A model generated the notes under the pieces. The model was not told where the DNA came from, ran no database searches, and saw nothing but the letters and a program-made list of their open reading frames with translations. From DATFQE01 sp963738205 (GTDB lineage: Bacteria > Actinomycetota > Thermoleophilia > Gaiellales > Gaiellaceae), in contig CAVTVQ010000006.1 of assembly GCA_963738205.1 (NCBI GenBank), positions 1,480,895 to 1,544,894 of the forward strand: DNA of 64,000 nt, in the 5' to 3' direction. The position numbers and the translations under genes were made by a program. Positions 42,481 to 51,031 of this stretch are shown here, piece by piece (position 1 is the stretch's first letter; each line of letters starts with the position of its first letter).

Positions 42481-44907
42481 GTGTACTGGCCAGGCGGGCC
42501 CGCTTTCCGTCCGCGGCTCGCCTTTCGGCGGACGCTACCCGTCATCGCGTTCGCGCTCCTCTTCGCACCACCCGCCGTGGCCACGCCGCTGCCGCCCACG
42601 CAGAATCCGCTCCCGGGTTCCTCCTTCCAGGGCGCGGACGGGAACCAGAACGACGCTGCTTCGCTCGTCGACTGGCAGGGACTGGACGCCGCGGGCAGGG
42701 TCGTCCACAACCCTGACCCGAACGAGCTGGACACGGCTTTCACAGGTGGGAGCAAGGACGACGAGCCGGGGAACTGGGACTTCACGGTCGAGCCGGGCGG
42801 CGTCAACCCGGCCAAGGCCAACATCCTCGACGCCTGGTCTGCGGTCGACACAGGCGGAGCCGACTCGTTCGCTTACCTCGCGTTCGCGCGCGGGGCCCCC
42901 GCGCTCATCACGCGTACCGGCGGCACGACCTTCCTCACCTTCGAGCTCAATCACGACTCGCGCCTCTGGAACAACGGGCAGGCGACGATTCCCTGCCGAC
43001 GGACGGGCGACGTGCTCGTCTCCTACGAAGCCCAGGGCAGCAACGTCGACGTGGTGCTTCAGCGGTGGGTCACCTCGCAGACCGACGCCACTACCGGATG
43101 TGCCATCCGCGGGCGCCTCGACCCGCTCAGCGGTCTGACGCCCAACGTCGACGCACAGGGCGGCGTCAACGGCGGGGCGATACCCAGCTTCCTACCAGGC
43201 TTCTACCAGGGATCGGTGCCGGCCGCGCGCTTCGGCGAGGCGGCGCTGAACCTGAGCCAGATCCTCGGCGACGCCCTCCACGACGAGTGCTTCTCGTACG
43301 GGTCGATCTGGATGTACTCACGCTCGTCTACGTCGGAGTCGTCGAACATGCAGGACTACGTCGCTCCGCGAGGGATCAATCTGCGCTCGTGCGCAGCGTC
43401 GGGCACGAAGTTCCACGACCTGGACGGCGACGGCCGGCGCGACCCCGGCGAGCCCGGACTTCCCAACTGGACAATCTGGGCCGACTACGACGACGACGGT
43501 GTGATGGACGCCGCCGAGCCCTTCGCCGTCACGGACAGCGAGGGGCACTACCTCATCAACGACATCCGGCCGCCGGACGGCACCTACATGCTGCGCGAGA
43601 CGATCGCCGCTCGGACCGCCCGGAGACGGGCAAGGAGCGCCGGCGTGAACTGCAGCTTCCCCAACGCGACCACCCCCGGGGGAACGGGCTCGGCTCCCGG
43701 AGGCACGTTCCACTGCGCGTGGGGACCGATCGCGACGGCGACCACGACCTACGCACGCGGCCGTGACTTCGGGAACTACCAGCCGGCCCATCTGACGGTG
43801 AGGAAGGAACTCGAACCGAGCAGCGACCCCGGGCGGTTCGATCTGCTCGTGAACCGCGTCGTGGTGGTCGCGGGGGCAGGTGACGGAGCGAGCCGCTCCC
43901 AGAGCGTGCGACCCGGCGAGTACACCGTCTCTGAAGCCGCGGCGGCCGGGACCGACCCGAGCCAGTACACCTCGACGGTCGACTGCAAGAGTGGAGTGAG
44001 GCGAACGCGGACCCGCTCGGGCACGGCGTACGCGAGCCTGCAGCTCAAGTCGGGGGAGTCTGTCACCTGCACGTTCGTCAACGTCCGGCTGGGCTCGCCC
44101 GCAATCGCGATCGACAAGACGGGGCCCGCCCAGGCCACGGCCGGCGACACGCTGCACTACTCCCTCTACGTCACCAACCCGGGCGACCTTCCCTTCCCGG
44201 CCGGGTCCGTCCATGTCGTGGACCCCAACTGCGACGCGGCTCCCACGCTGGTCGGAAAGGCCGACGCCTCCGGCGCCGACGACACGCCCGGGACGCTCGA
44301 CCCGGGCGACACGTGGACGTACGCCTGCTCGCGGAAGACCGCGGCCGGCGCCGACTGCTCGCCGGCGGTCATACCGAACACCGCCACGGTCACCGGCGCG
44401 GCCGGCGGCCGCCGCGTGACCGACAGCAGCAGCATCAACACGAGTCTCGGGTGCCCCCCGAAGCCGCCGAAGCCGCCGGAGCCGAAGCCGCCGGAGCCGC
44501 CGGAGCCGCCGACACCGCCTCCACCCCCTCCACCGCCCCCATCGCCGTCGCCGATCGTGCCGCCCGGACCGAAGCCGCCCGACGCGGGCGACGCAGCGGT
44601 AGCCGGGGCCCTCTTCCGCAAGGCGACGGCGGGATGCATCCACACGAGGGCTCCGCGGGTGACGTTCGCCGGGACCCGCATCGCCCGCGTGCAGGTCTAC
44701 GTCAACGGTCAAATCAGGCGTCGGCTCACGGTGCAGACGCTGCAAAGCCGGGTGACGCCACGCGTCACGCTGCAGCCAGGTACCTACAAGCTGACCGTCC
44801 GGTTCACGTTCCAGCGGGGCACGGGCAGTCCGCCCGTAGTCCTTGCCAGCACTGTCCGCATCTGCGGCCCGCCGAGGCGCGCCGCAGGACCGCGCTTCAC
44901 CGGCTAG
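42481..44907 (+). CDS. large secreted surface protein with SdrD_B-like and DUF11-like domains
   Basis: 808 aa from GTG 42481, which gives a signal peptide (RRTLPVIAFALLFAPPAVA). Residues ~25-310: an uncharacterised extracellular domain. Then a CnaB/SdrD_B-like repeat with a calcium-type loop (FHDLDGDGRRDPGEPGLPNW), a prealbumin-like section and a DUF11 domain (AIAIDKTGPAQATAGDTLHY). A Pro-rich linker (PPKPPEPKPPEPPEPPTPP, 44457-44590) precedes a C-terminal ~100-residue domain with two Cys. No LPXTG. A TTG at 42430 is an alternative start. Role in adhesion is inferred from domains. Confidence 0.85.
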   Translation: MYWPGGPAFRPRLAFRRTLPVIAFALLFAPPAVATPLPPTQNPLPGSSFQGADGNQNDAASLVDWQGLDAAGRVVHNPDPNELDTAFTGGSKDDEPGNWDFTVEPGGVNPAKANILDAWSAVDTGGADSFAYLAFARGAPALITRTGGTTFLTFELNHDSRLWNNGQATIPCRRTGDVLVSYEAQGSNVDVVLQRWVTSQTDATTGCAIRGRLDPLSGLTPNVDAQGGVNGGAIPSFLPGFYQGSVPAARFGEAALNLSQILGDALHDECFSYGSIWMYSRSSTSESSNMQDYVAPRGINLRSCAASGTKFHDLDGDGRRDPGEPGLPNWTIWADYDDDGVMDAAEPFAVTDSEGHYLINDIRPPDGTYMLRETIAARTARRRARSAGVNCSFPNATTPGGTGSAPGGTFHCAWGPIATATTTYARGRDFGNYQPAHLTVRKELEPSSDPGRFDLLVNRVVVVAGAGDGASRSQSVRPGEYTVSEAAAAGTDPSQYTSTVDCKSGVRRTRTRSGTAYASLQLKSGESVTCTFVNVRLGSPAIAIDKTGPAQATAGDTLHYSLYVTNPGDLPFPAGSVHVVDPNCDAAPTLVGKADASGADDTPGTLDPGDTWTYACSRKTAAGADCSPAVIPNTATVTGAAGGRRVTDSSSINTSLGCPPKPPKPPEPKPPEPPEPPTPPPPPPPPPSPSPIVPPGPKPPDAGDAAVAGALFRKATAGCIHTRAPRVTFAGTRIARVQVYVNGQIRRRLTVQTLQSRVTPRVTLQPGTYKLTVRFTFQRGTGSPPVVLASTVRICGPPRRAAGPRFTG

Positions 44908-44953
44908 CGGACGGCGATGGGGCGCCGGTCGACCCGGCCACCCCACCGCCGAG

Positions 44954-45742
44954 CTACGAGCGACCACGAACAAACGCGTGGACGACCGCGGTCGTGTCCT
45001 CGTCCGGCGCCTCGCCGAACTCGGCCAGGACCGCGGGCTCGTCCGGCCCGAGGCGCTCCAGCAACTCCGACGCCCGGCGCACCTTCTCGGCGAACTCGTC
45101 GAAGTCCGCCCGGCTCATGACCGCGTCGTTGTGTCCCTCGACGACGTGCTCGGCGCCGAAGGCAAGCAGCTCGTCGTAGAGCGGCAACGCCAGGTCCGCA
45201 GTCAGGACGCCACTCGTCGAGTCGCACGTGGCGTCGCCGACGAACAGCACGCGGTCGGGCTCGACGAATGCCACCGAGCCGTCGTCTGTGTGGTCGTTGG
45301 CGACGTGCTGCACGCGAACGGTGACGTCACCGAGGTCGAACGCGATCCTGTCGGTGAAGACGACATCAACGGGCGAGATCGTCACCTCGCGTGGCGACGG
45401 CAGCTCCTGCTTGACGTTGGTGACGTGGAACTCCGAGACCTCGCCCGCCGCGAGCCTCTGCTCGAGCGCCTCGTCGCTCCAGTTCAGCTTCGCGAGGTCG
45501 GCGAGGTACTCGGCCGTGCGCGCGTGCGCGACGAGGGGAACGCCGAACTCGGCTGCCCCGAAGACGTGATCCCAGTGCGAATGCGTCAGCAGGACGAGCC
45601 TCGGCGGCGCCGCGCCCAGGGCCTCGAGCTCGTCCAGGAACGAGCGCGCGTGGGCGGCAGACGAGCCGGCGTCGAGCATCAGCGTCCAGCGCGAGCCGAC
45701 CACTGCGCACAAGGATGGGCGGTCGGGCGGCGCCGGCGGCAT
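44954..45742 (-). CDS. MBL-fold metallo-hydrolase
   Basis: 262 aa from ATG 45742. Zinc motif THSHWDHVFGAAEF (HxHxDH variant), later Asp/His ligands in DDGSVAFVEPDRVLFVGDAT and VVEGHND. The sequence before the ATG in the same frame (ITDHVYW) looks like the normal N-terminus of this family, so translation may begin at a CTG or other non-standard codon near 45785. Follows corA closely on the same strand. Substrate unknown. Confidence 0.85.
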   Translation of the reverse strand: MPPAPPDRPSLCAVVGSRWTLMLDAGSSAAHARSFLDELEALGAAPPRLVLLTHSHWDHVFGAAEFGVPLVAHARTAEYLADLAKLNWSDEALEQRLAAGEVSEFHVTNVKQELPSPREVTISPVDVVFTDRIAFDLGDVTVRVQHVANDHTDDGSVAFVEPDRVLFVGDATCDSTSGVLTADLALPLYDELLAFGAEHVVEGHNDAVMSRADFDEFAEKVRRASELLERLGPDEPAVLAEFGEAPDEDTTAVVHAFVRGRS

Positions 45743-45774
45743 CCAGTAGACGTGGTCGGTGATCCGTTCGAGAG

Positions 45775-46761
45775 CTACAGCCAGCCGTTCTTGCGGAAGG
45801 CGTGCCACAGCGTCAGGCAGATGAGCGCCATCAACACCAGCGCAGCCGGATAGCCCACCGTCCAGCCGAGCTCGGGCATGTGGACGAAGTTCATGCCGTA
45901 GATGCCGGTGATCAAGGTCGGGACGGCGATGATCGCGGCCCACGCGGAGATCTTGCGCACGTCGTCGTTCTGGCGAACGTTCGCCTGCGTAAGGTTCGCA
46001 GTGAGGATGCTGTTGAGCAGCTCGCGGAAGCTGCCGACGTGCGTGGCCATCCGCACGAGGTGGTCGTAGACGTCGCGGAAGTAGGAGTGCAGGTTCTCCT
46101 TGACCAGGTGGTCGTGGCGGCCCGACGCCAGACCGGCGACGGGCTCGACGAGCGGCACGATCGCGCCGTGGAGCATGAGCACGGCACGCTTGAGGGCGTA
46201 GATGCGCTCGGCCGGATTCGAGCGCGACGGTGAGAAGACGTCCGCCTCTACGTCCCTGATCGTCGCGTCCAGCTGGTCGATGACGGGCTCGTAATCGTCG
46301 ACGACGCGGTCGAGGATGGCGTAGAGCCCCGCGCTGGGGCCGGTGCTGAGCAGGTCGGGTCGCTCTCCCATCGCCGCGCGCACCTCGTCGAGCTCCTTCT
46401 CGCCGTGGCAGACGGTGATCAGGAACCGGTCGCCCACGAAGACGAGTATCTCGCCGTAGCGGATGAACTCCGGCTCGTCGATCCATTGCGCGGCCTTGAG
46501 CACGACGAGGAGCGAGTCGCCGTAGACCTCGAGCTTGGGTCGCTGATGCGCCGTGATCGCGTCCTCGACGGCGAGCTCGTGCAGATCGAACTCCAGGCGC
46601 ACCGATTCGAACTCCTGCACGGTGGGCCGGAGCAAGCCGATCCACACGAAGGGGCCGTCCTCGTGCGCAGCCTCGTAGGCGTCCTCCAGCGCGAGCTCGC
46701 CCTCACGCCGCCGGCCCTGCTCGTAGACGGCGCAGTCGACGATCACGGTTCGATTATCCAC
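45775..46761 (-). CDS. corA: CorA-type magnesium/cobalt transporter
   Basis: Pentameric divalent-cation channel. 328 aa from GTG 46761: large cytoplasmic domain (1-265) with the long helix IRDVEADVFSPSRSNPAERI, then two C-terminal helices, the first ending in the selectivity motif YGMNFVHMPEL and the second ALVLMALICLTLWHAF followed by the basic tail RKNGWL. Length and motif are canonical. A hairpin (46807-46835) lies in its 5' flank. Confidence 0.95.
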   Translation of the reverse strand: MDNRTVIVDCAVYEQGRRREGELALEDAYEAAHEDGPFVWIGLLRPTVQEFESVRLEFDLHELAVEDAITAHQRPKLEVYGDSLLVVLKAAQWIDEPEFIRYGEILVFVGDRFLITVCHGEKELDEVRAAMGERPDLLSTGPSAGLYAILDRVVDDYEPVIDQLDATIRDVEADVFSPSRSNPAERIYALKRAVLMLHGAIVPLVEPVAGLASGRHDHLVKENLHSYFRDVYDHLVRMATHVGSFRELLNSILTANLTQANVRQNDDVRKISAWAAIIAVPTLITGIYGMNFVHMPELGWTVGYPAALVLMALICLTLWHAFRKNGWL

Positions 46762-46852
46762 GCGCCGGTCGGCGCGAGGCGTCTAGGCCGTCGGAAAGAC
46801 GAGCCGCGCGCCACGATCCCGGAACTCGTGGCGCGAGTGTGACGGGAAGCGG

Positions 46853-46885
46853 CCGCGACCGCCCGCGGGGCACGGGCGGTCGCGG
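46853..46885 (-). terminator. terminator hairpin after the 46895 gene
   Basis: Arms CCGCGACCGCCCG and CGGGCGGTCGCGG with a seven-base loop, about 10 nt after the stop. A second hairpin CGCGCCACGA / TCGTGGCGCG (46807-46835) follows before corA. No strong U-tract. Confidence 0.65.
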
Positions 46886-46894
46886 GGAGTGCGT

Positions 46895-47554
46895 CTACGC
46901 GACGGCGATGCTGAGCGCCGCCTCGCCGGGCGCGCGACCCGACCGGAAGTCCGGTCGCGGCGGCGGCGCGTGGTTCACGAGCTCGGTGATCCGGGCCTTC
47001 AGGTCGGCCAGCATGGCATTGCTCTCGGCCTGAGTCAGGCGGCCGGCCTTCACCTCGTCGGCGAGCTTGGCCTTTGCGTCGGCGACCAGCGCCGCGACGA
47101 GCCCGTCGACCGACTTGCCCTTCTGCTTCGCGACCTGCGCCAGCGTCTTGCCGCTCTCGAGCGACGACCGGAGGCTCGCCTCGGAGACCTCGAGGTACGA
47201 CGCGGCCGCGTCGAGCCCGCCAAGCACCCCGTGCATGCGATGCGGCCCCGGCCGCCCCATCCCGAAGAGCGGCACGCCACCGGCGTCGATCCGCGCCTTC
47301 ATCGCCTTGCCTTGAGCCTCGGTGATGCGGCCGGCGGCCACCGCGGCATCGACCCGATTCTTGAGTGCGGTCTTCAGCGCGGCGGTGAGCTCGCTCGGCT
47401 CGACACCGAGCTCCTTCGCTGCGTCACTGACGATCGCGTCGCTCTCCTGCTTCGGGGAGAGCGCCCCCGTCGCGGCGATCGCCCCGCCGGCGCCGATCAC
47501 GACGACCAGCACCGCGACGACCGCGAGCAGTTTGTTCCTGTGGCTCGTGAGCAT
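46895..47554 (-). CDS. secreted/anchored helical repeat protein, target of the adjacent two-component system
   Basis: 219 aa from ATG 47554 with AAGGAGG upstream. N-terminal helix KLLAVVAVLVVVIGAGGAIA; then helical units AAKELGVEPSELTAALKTAL, AAGRITEAQGKAMKARID, YLEVSEASLRSSLESGKTLA and KAGRLTQAESNAMLADLKA. The 'ITEAQ / LTQAES' units look like repeats of a Ca- or ligand-free helical motif common in actinobacterial secreted proteins; I cannot name it. It follows the kinase gene, and phased CTRAG repeats lie upstream. Confidence 0.75.
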   Translation of the reverse strand: MLTSHRNKLLAVVAVLVVVIGAGGAIAATGALSPKQESDAIVSDAAKELGVEPSELTAALKTALKNRVDAAVAAGRITEAQGKAMKARIDAGGVPLFGMGRPGPHRMHGVLGGLDAAASYLEVSEASLRSSLESGKTLAQVAKQKGKSVDGLVAALVADAKAKLADEVKAGRLTQAESNAMLADLKARITELVNHAPPPRPDFRSGRAPGEAALSIAVA

Positions 47555-47610
47555 GACTGCCTCCTTCGTCGATGGTGTGCTTGCCACACCACCCAGCAGA
47601 CCAGCGGCCC

Positions 47611-47648
47611 CTAAGCCGGCTCTAAGTCGCTTCTGAAAAGGCGCTAAG
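47611..47648. promoter_or_regulatory. array of four 11-bp phased CTRAG repeats upstream of the 46895 gene
   Basis: CTAAG at 47611, CTAAG at 47622, CTGAA at 47633 and CTAAG at 47644: exact 11-bp steps on the plus strand, 57 nt upstream of ATG 47554. The array overlaps the stop of the kinase gene. Typical geometry for an OmpR-family regulator. Confidence 0.65.
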
Positions 47649-49001
47649 AATCGGCGGCTGGCTCGCCACCGCGAGCTTGATGACGACGCGTGTGCCCCCG
47701 CCTTCGGCGCGCTCGGCCTTGACCGTGCCGCCGTGAGCGCCCACGACCTGCCTGACGATCGCGAGGCCGAGCCCCGACCCCGGCATGGTCCGCGCCGCCC
47801 GCGATCGGTAGAAGCGATCGAAGACGAAGGGCAAGTCCTCGTCGGCGATGCCTGGGCCGTGGTCGCGGATCGTGACCGTCCCGTTCTCGACCCCGACCTC
47901 GACCTCGCCGCCCGACGGGCTCCACTTGGCGGCGTTGTCGAGCAGGTTGGCGATCGCCCGCTCCAGCGAGGCCGGCACGCCCTGGACGACTGTCTCGTTG
48001 AGGTCGGTCGCGAACGTCACGCCCGGCCGGTTGCGCCGGGTCCGCTCGACGGCGTCGGCCGTCAGCAGGTCGAGCCGCACCTCCTCGGGCTCGCTCGGAT
48101 GCTGGTCGCCGCGCGCAAGCTCGATCAGGCCCGCGATCAGCGCGGTCATCTCCGCGATCTGCTCGACGACGTCGTCGAGCAGCCGACGCCGCTCGTCGGG
48201 CGGCAGCTCGCGCTCGCTCATCAGCACCTCGAAGTTGGTGCGCAGGCTCGTGAGCGGGGTCCGCAGCTCGTGCGACGCGTCGGCCACGAGCTGCCGCTGG
48301 GCGCGGGCCGACTCCTCCAGCGCGCCGAGCATGGTGTTGAAGCTCCCGGCCAGGCGGCTGAGCTCGTCCTGCCCGCGCGCGTCGATCCGCTCCGAGAGGT
48401 CGCCGGTCTCGCGGACGCGCTCGGTCGCCTCGGTGAGGCGCGTGACCGGAGCGACGGCCGCGCGGGAGACCAGCAGCCCGAGCCCGATCGCCACGGCGAC
48501 TCCGGCCAGCACGATGATGATGAGGTAGGTCCTGATCCGGTCCAGGGAGTCGTCCACCTCGGTGAGCGGCCGCGCCACCTGGATCGCGTAGCCGGGCCTG
48601 GCGGGGAACGTCAGCACCCGTACATGCGTGTCGTCCACGCTCGTGTCGTAGAAGTACGAGCCGCCGCCCTTGGCGGCGATCTCACGCACTCTGTCGTTTA
48701 CGGGGATGGGGACGCGCGCTTCGCGCGGGCGAATCGTCGTGCCGTCGTCCCGGACGACCTGAACGTAGCCCGCGGCGCCGCCGAGGGGTGGGCCAGGGAT
48801 GCGCAGGAAGAAGTCGCCGTTGATGCTCGGCACCGCCTCGAGCGGAGCGCGCGAGATGTCGGCTGCGCGGTCGCGCAGCGCGTCGTCGACCTCGGCCCGC
48901 AGCTGGTTTCGCACGACGACGTAGACCACCGCGGATGCGAGCACGATCGACAGGGCGACCGCAGCAGCGGCCACCAGCGTCAGGCGCGCGCGGAAGCTCA
49001 T
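47622..49001 (-). CDS. sensor histidine kinase (MprB/envelope-stress type)
   Basis: 459 aa from ATG 49001. Membrane helix 1 (LTLVAAAAVALSIVLASAVV), an extracytoplasmic sensor region (about 35-165), helix 2 (LIIIVLAGVAVAIGLGLLV), HAMP, HisKA with LVADASHELRTPLTSLRTNF (phospho-His), then HATPase with NLLDNAAKWSP, VTIRDHGPGI and GSGLGLAIVRQVV. Complete. ATG overlaps the regulator stop (ATGA). Pairing with a divergent HtrA protease resembles MprAB/PepD. Confidence 0.94.
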   Translation of the reverse strand: MSFRARLTLVAAAAVALSIVLASAVVYVVVRNQLRAEVDDALRDRAADISRAPLEAVPSINGDFFLRIPGPPLGGAAGYVQVVRDDGTTIRPREARVPIPVNDRVREIAAKGGGSYFYDTSVDDTHVRVLTFPARPGYAIQVARPLTEVDDSLDRIRTYLIIIVLAGVAVAIGLGLLVSRAAVAPVTRLTEATERVRETGDLSERIDARGQDELSRLAGSFNTMLGALEESARAQRQLVADASHELRTPLTSLRTNFEVLMSERELPPDERRRLLDDVVEQIAEMTALIAGLIELARGDQHPSEPEEVRLDLLTADAVERTRRNRPGVTFATDLNETVVQGVPASLERAIANLLDNAAKWSPSGGEVEVGVENGTVTIRDHGPGIADEDLPFVFDRFYRSRAARTMPGSGLGLAIVRQVVGAHGGTVKAERAEGGGTRVVIKLAVASQPPILSAFSEAT

Positions 49002-49678
49002 GCCTCGCGGAGCGCGTAGCCGACTCCGCGAACCGTCTGGATCAGGCGTGGCTTCCCGCCGGCCTCCGTCTTGCGGCGGAGGTACCCGATGTAGACGTCG
49101 AGCGAGTTGGAGGCGAACCCGAAGTCGTAGCCCCACACGCGCTCGAAGATCACGGAGCGTGTCAGCACCTGGCGGGGGTTGCGTAGGAACAGCTCGAGCA
49201 GGTTGAACTCGGTCCTCGTCAGCTCGATCGGCTCGCCCTCGCGGGTCACCTCACGACGGGAGGGGCTCAGCTCGACGTCTTCGAAACGCAGCACCTCGTC
49301 CGGCCCCGGCGCCGCCCGCCGGAGCAACGCGCGCACGCGCGCGAGCAACTCCTCGAGCGCGAACGGCTTGACGACGTAGTCGTCGGCACCGGCGTCGAGG
49401 CCGGCGACACGGTCGCCGACGCCGTCCCGCGCCGTGAGCATGAGCACCGGGAGCGTGCTGCCGCTGCGCCGGACGTGGCGGCAGACCTCGAGACCGTCGA
49501 CGCCCGGCATCAGCACATCGAGCACGACCGCATCGGGCTGGTCGGTCGCGAGCTGGGCGATCGCCTCGGCGCCGTCGCCTGCCATCTGCACGCGATAGCC
49601 CTCGAGCTCGAGCGCGCGCCGCAACGACTCCCGAACGGCGCGCTCGTCGTCGACGACGAGGATCTTCATCGGGATCAT
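48998..49678 (-). CDS. OmpR/PhoB-family response regulator (MprA-like)
   Basis: 226 aa from ATG 49678 (MIPMKILVVDDERAVRESLR); ATG 49669 is also possible. Receiver: acidic DDE, phospho-Asp in AVVLDVLMPGVDG, Thr in LMLTARDG, Lys in DYVVKPFALEEL. C-terminal winged helix with LTRTEFNLLELFLRNPRQVL, YDFGFASNSLDVYIGYLRRK and TVRGVGYAL. Likely autoregulated through the 11-bp phased repeats that begin 33 nt upstream. Confidence 0.95.
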   Translation of the reverse strand: MIPMKILVVDDERAVRESLRRALELEGYRVQMAGDGAEAIAQLATDQPDAVVLDVLMPGVDGLEVCRHVRRSGSTLPVLMLTARDGVGDRVAGLDAGADDYVVKPFALEELLARVRALLRRAAPGPDEVLRFEDVELSPSRREVTREGEPIELTRTEFNLLELFLRNPRQVLTRSVIFERVWGYDFGFASNSLDVYIGYLRRKTEAGGKPRLIQTVRGVGYALREA

Positions 49679-49710
49679 TGTGCCCATGCTCCGCACGATC
49701 GCGCGAGGGC

Positions 49711-49829
49711 CTGAGGAGCGAATGAGAGCAACCTAAGAATTCGCTGAGATCCGGCTCTGGCAGCGGCTTTTCGCGTCGCGTCGCCGATTTGCTCAGCGAA
49801 TTCTTAGGTGGGCTTCATGCTCATCTCAG
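49711..49829. promoter_or_regulatory. mirrored arrays of 11-bp phased repeats between regulator and htrA
   Basis: Plus strand: CTGAG 49711, ATGAG 49722, CTAAG 49733, CTGAG 49744. Minus strand, read from htrA: CTGAG 49829, ATGAA 49818, CTAAG 49807, CTGAG 49796. Both arrays keep 11-bp steps and the same order; the inner parts form an 18-bp inverted repeat, ACCTAAGAATTCGCTGAG. Confidence 0.75.
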
Positions 49830-49884
49830 CGTGCGCCGGTTCCATGGTCGCCGAACGCAAATGCCTCTCGAAAAGGAGCACTCG

Positions 49885-50916
49885 ATGAACCGCACGCCCA
49901 TTCGCATCGTCTCGGGGGCCGCCGCGCTGCTGGTCGCCGCCGGCCTCGGCGCCGGCGGAGGCGCTGCGCTGTACGCGGGCGTCGCGCCCGAACGCACGCA
50001 GACCGTCGTCCGAGAGGTCCCCATGGACAACGCGGCGCCGATCGCGGACACGAGCAGCTCGTCCGTGAACCAGGTCTACCGCAGCGCCCGCAAGGGCGTC
50101 GTCCAGATCGCCGTCGGCAACGGCCAGGGATCCGGCTTCGTCTACGACACGAGCGGCCACATCGTCACCAACGATCACGTGGTCGACAGCGGCGGCTCGA
50201 TCACCGTCACGTTCTGGAACGGGAAGACGTCCTCGGCGCAGCTCGTCGGCACCGACCCCTCGACCGACCTCGCCGTGATCAAGGTCGACGCACCGGCCTC
50301 GATGCTGGCACCGCTCGCCCTCGGCGACTCGGATTCGCTGCAGGTCGGCGACGGCGTCGTGGCGATCGGCAGCCCGCTCGGGCTGGCCGAGACCGTCACC
50401 TCCGGCATCGTCAGCGCGCTGCACCGGCAGATGACGGCTCCGAACAAGTTCACCATCAACGACTCGATCCAGACCGACGCCGCCATCAACCACGGCAACT
50501 CGGGCGGGCCACTGCTCGCCATGAACGGCCGGGTCGTCGGCGTCAACGCGCAGATCGCGAGCGACTCCGGCGGCAACGACGGCATCGGCTTCGCGATCCC
50601 CTCGAACACCGTCAAGTCGATCGTCTCGCAGCTGCTCGGCAGCGGCTCGGTACAGCACGCCTACCTGGGCGTGGGCGTGGCTCCGGCCGACAACGGCGTC
50701 ACCGTCAGCGAGGTCAAGCCGGACACCCCGGCCGGTGCGGCCGGCCTGCAGGTCGGCGACGTGATCACCGCGATCGGCAGCGAGCCGGTCACCGACTCGG
50801 CGTCGCTGCAGAAGGCGGTCGACGCTCACAAGCCGGGCGACACGATCGCCCTGACGCTCAAGCGCGATGGCGCGACGACGACGGCCCAGGTGAAGCTGGC
50901 CGTGCGCCCCGCCTAA
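49885..50916 (+). CDS. HtrA/DegP-type serine protease with PDZ domain
   Basis: 343 aa from ATG 49885, RBS AAAAGGAG. N-terminal membrane/signal helix (SGAAALLVAAGLGAGGGAAL). Trypsin-like domain with the catalytic triad: His in HIVTNDHVV, Asp in DPSTDLAVIKVD, Ser in INHGNSGGPLLAMN. C-terminal PDZ (about 255-340: AYLGVGVAP, AGLQVGDVITAIGSEPV). Envelope protein quality control, probably under the divergent two-component system. Similar in layout to PepD. Confidence 0.95.
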   Translation: MNRTPIRIVSGAAALLVAAGLGAGGGAALYAGVAPERTQTVVREVPMDNAAPIADTSSSSVNQVYRSARKGVVQIAVGNGQGSGFVYDTSGHIVTNDHVVDSGGSITVTFWNGKTSSAQLVGTDPSTDLAVIKVDAPASMLAPLALGDSDSLQVGDGVVAIGSPLGLAETVTSGIVSALHRQMTAPNKFTINDSIQTDAAINHGNSGGPLLAMNGRVVGVNAQIASDSGGNDGIGFAIPSNTVKSIVSQLLGSGSVQHAYLGVGVAPADNGVTVSEVKPDTPAGAAGLQVGDVITAIGSEPVTDSASLQKAVDAHKPGDTIALTLKRDGATTTAQVKLAVRPA

Positions 50917-50941
50917 CTCCGACAAGTTCCCGTTCCCGACC

Positions 50942-50972
50942 GGAGGGCGCCCAGTGGGCGCCCTCCGCATTT
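50942..50972 (+). terminator. Rho-independent-like terminator of htrA
   Basis: GGAGGGCGCCC / GGGCGCCCTCC stem with AGT loop followed by GCATTT, 26 nt after the htrA stop. Confidence 0.8.
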
Positions 50973-51031
50973 ACGCTCGCGACGGGTGCGTCGCGCCCGT
51001 AGGCGCGGGGTGATAATCCGCGGCAGCCCTG

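Noticed and set aside
46807..46835. CorA leader hairpin as a magnesium-sensing element
   Set aside because: A single GC-rich hairpin with no second structure or conserved box; more likely a second terminator of the upstream gene.
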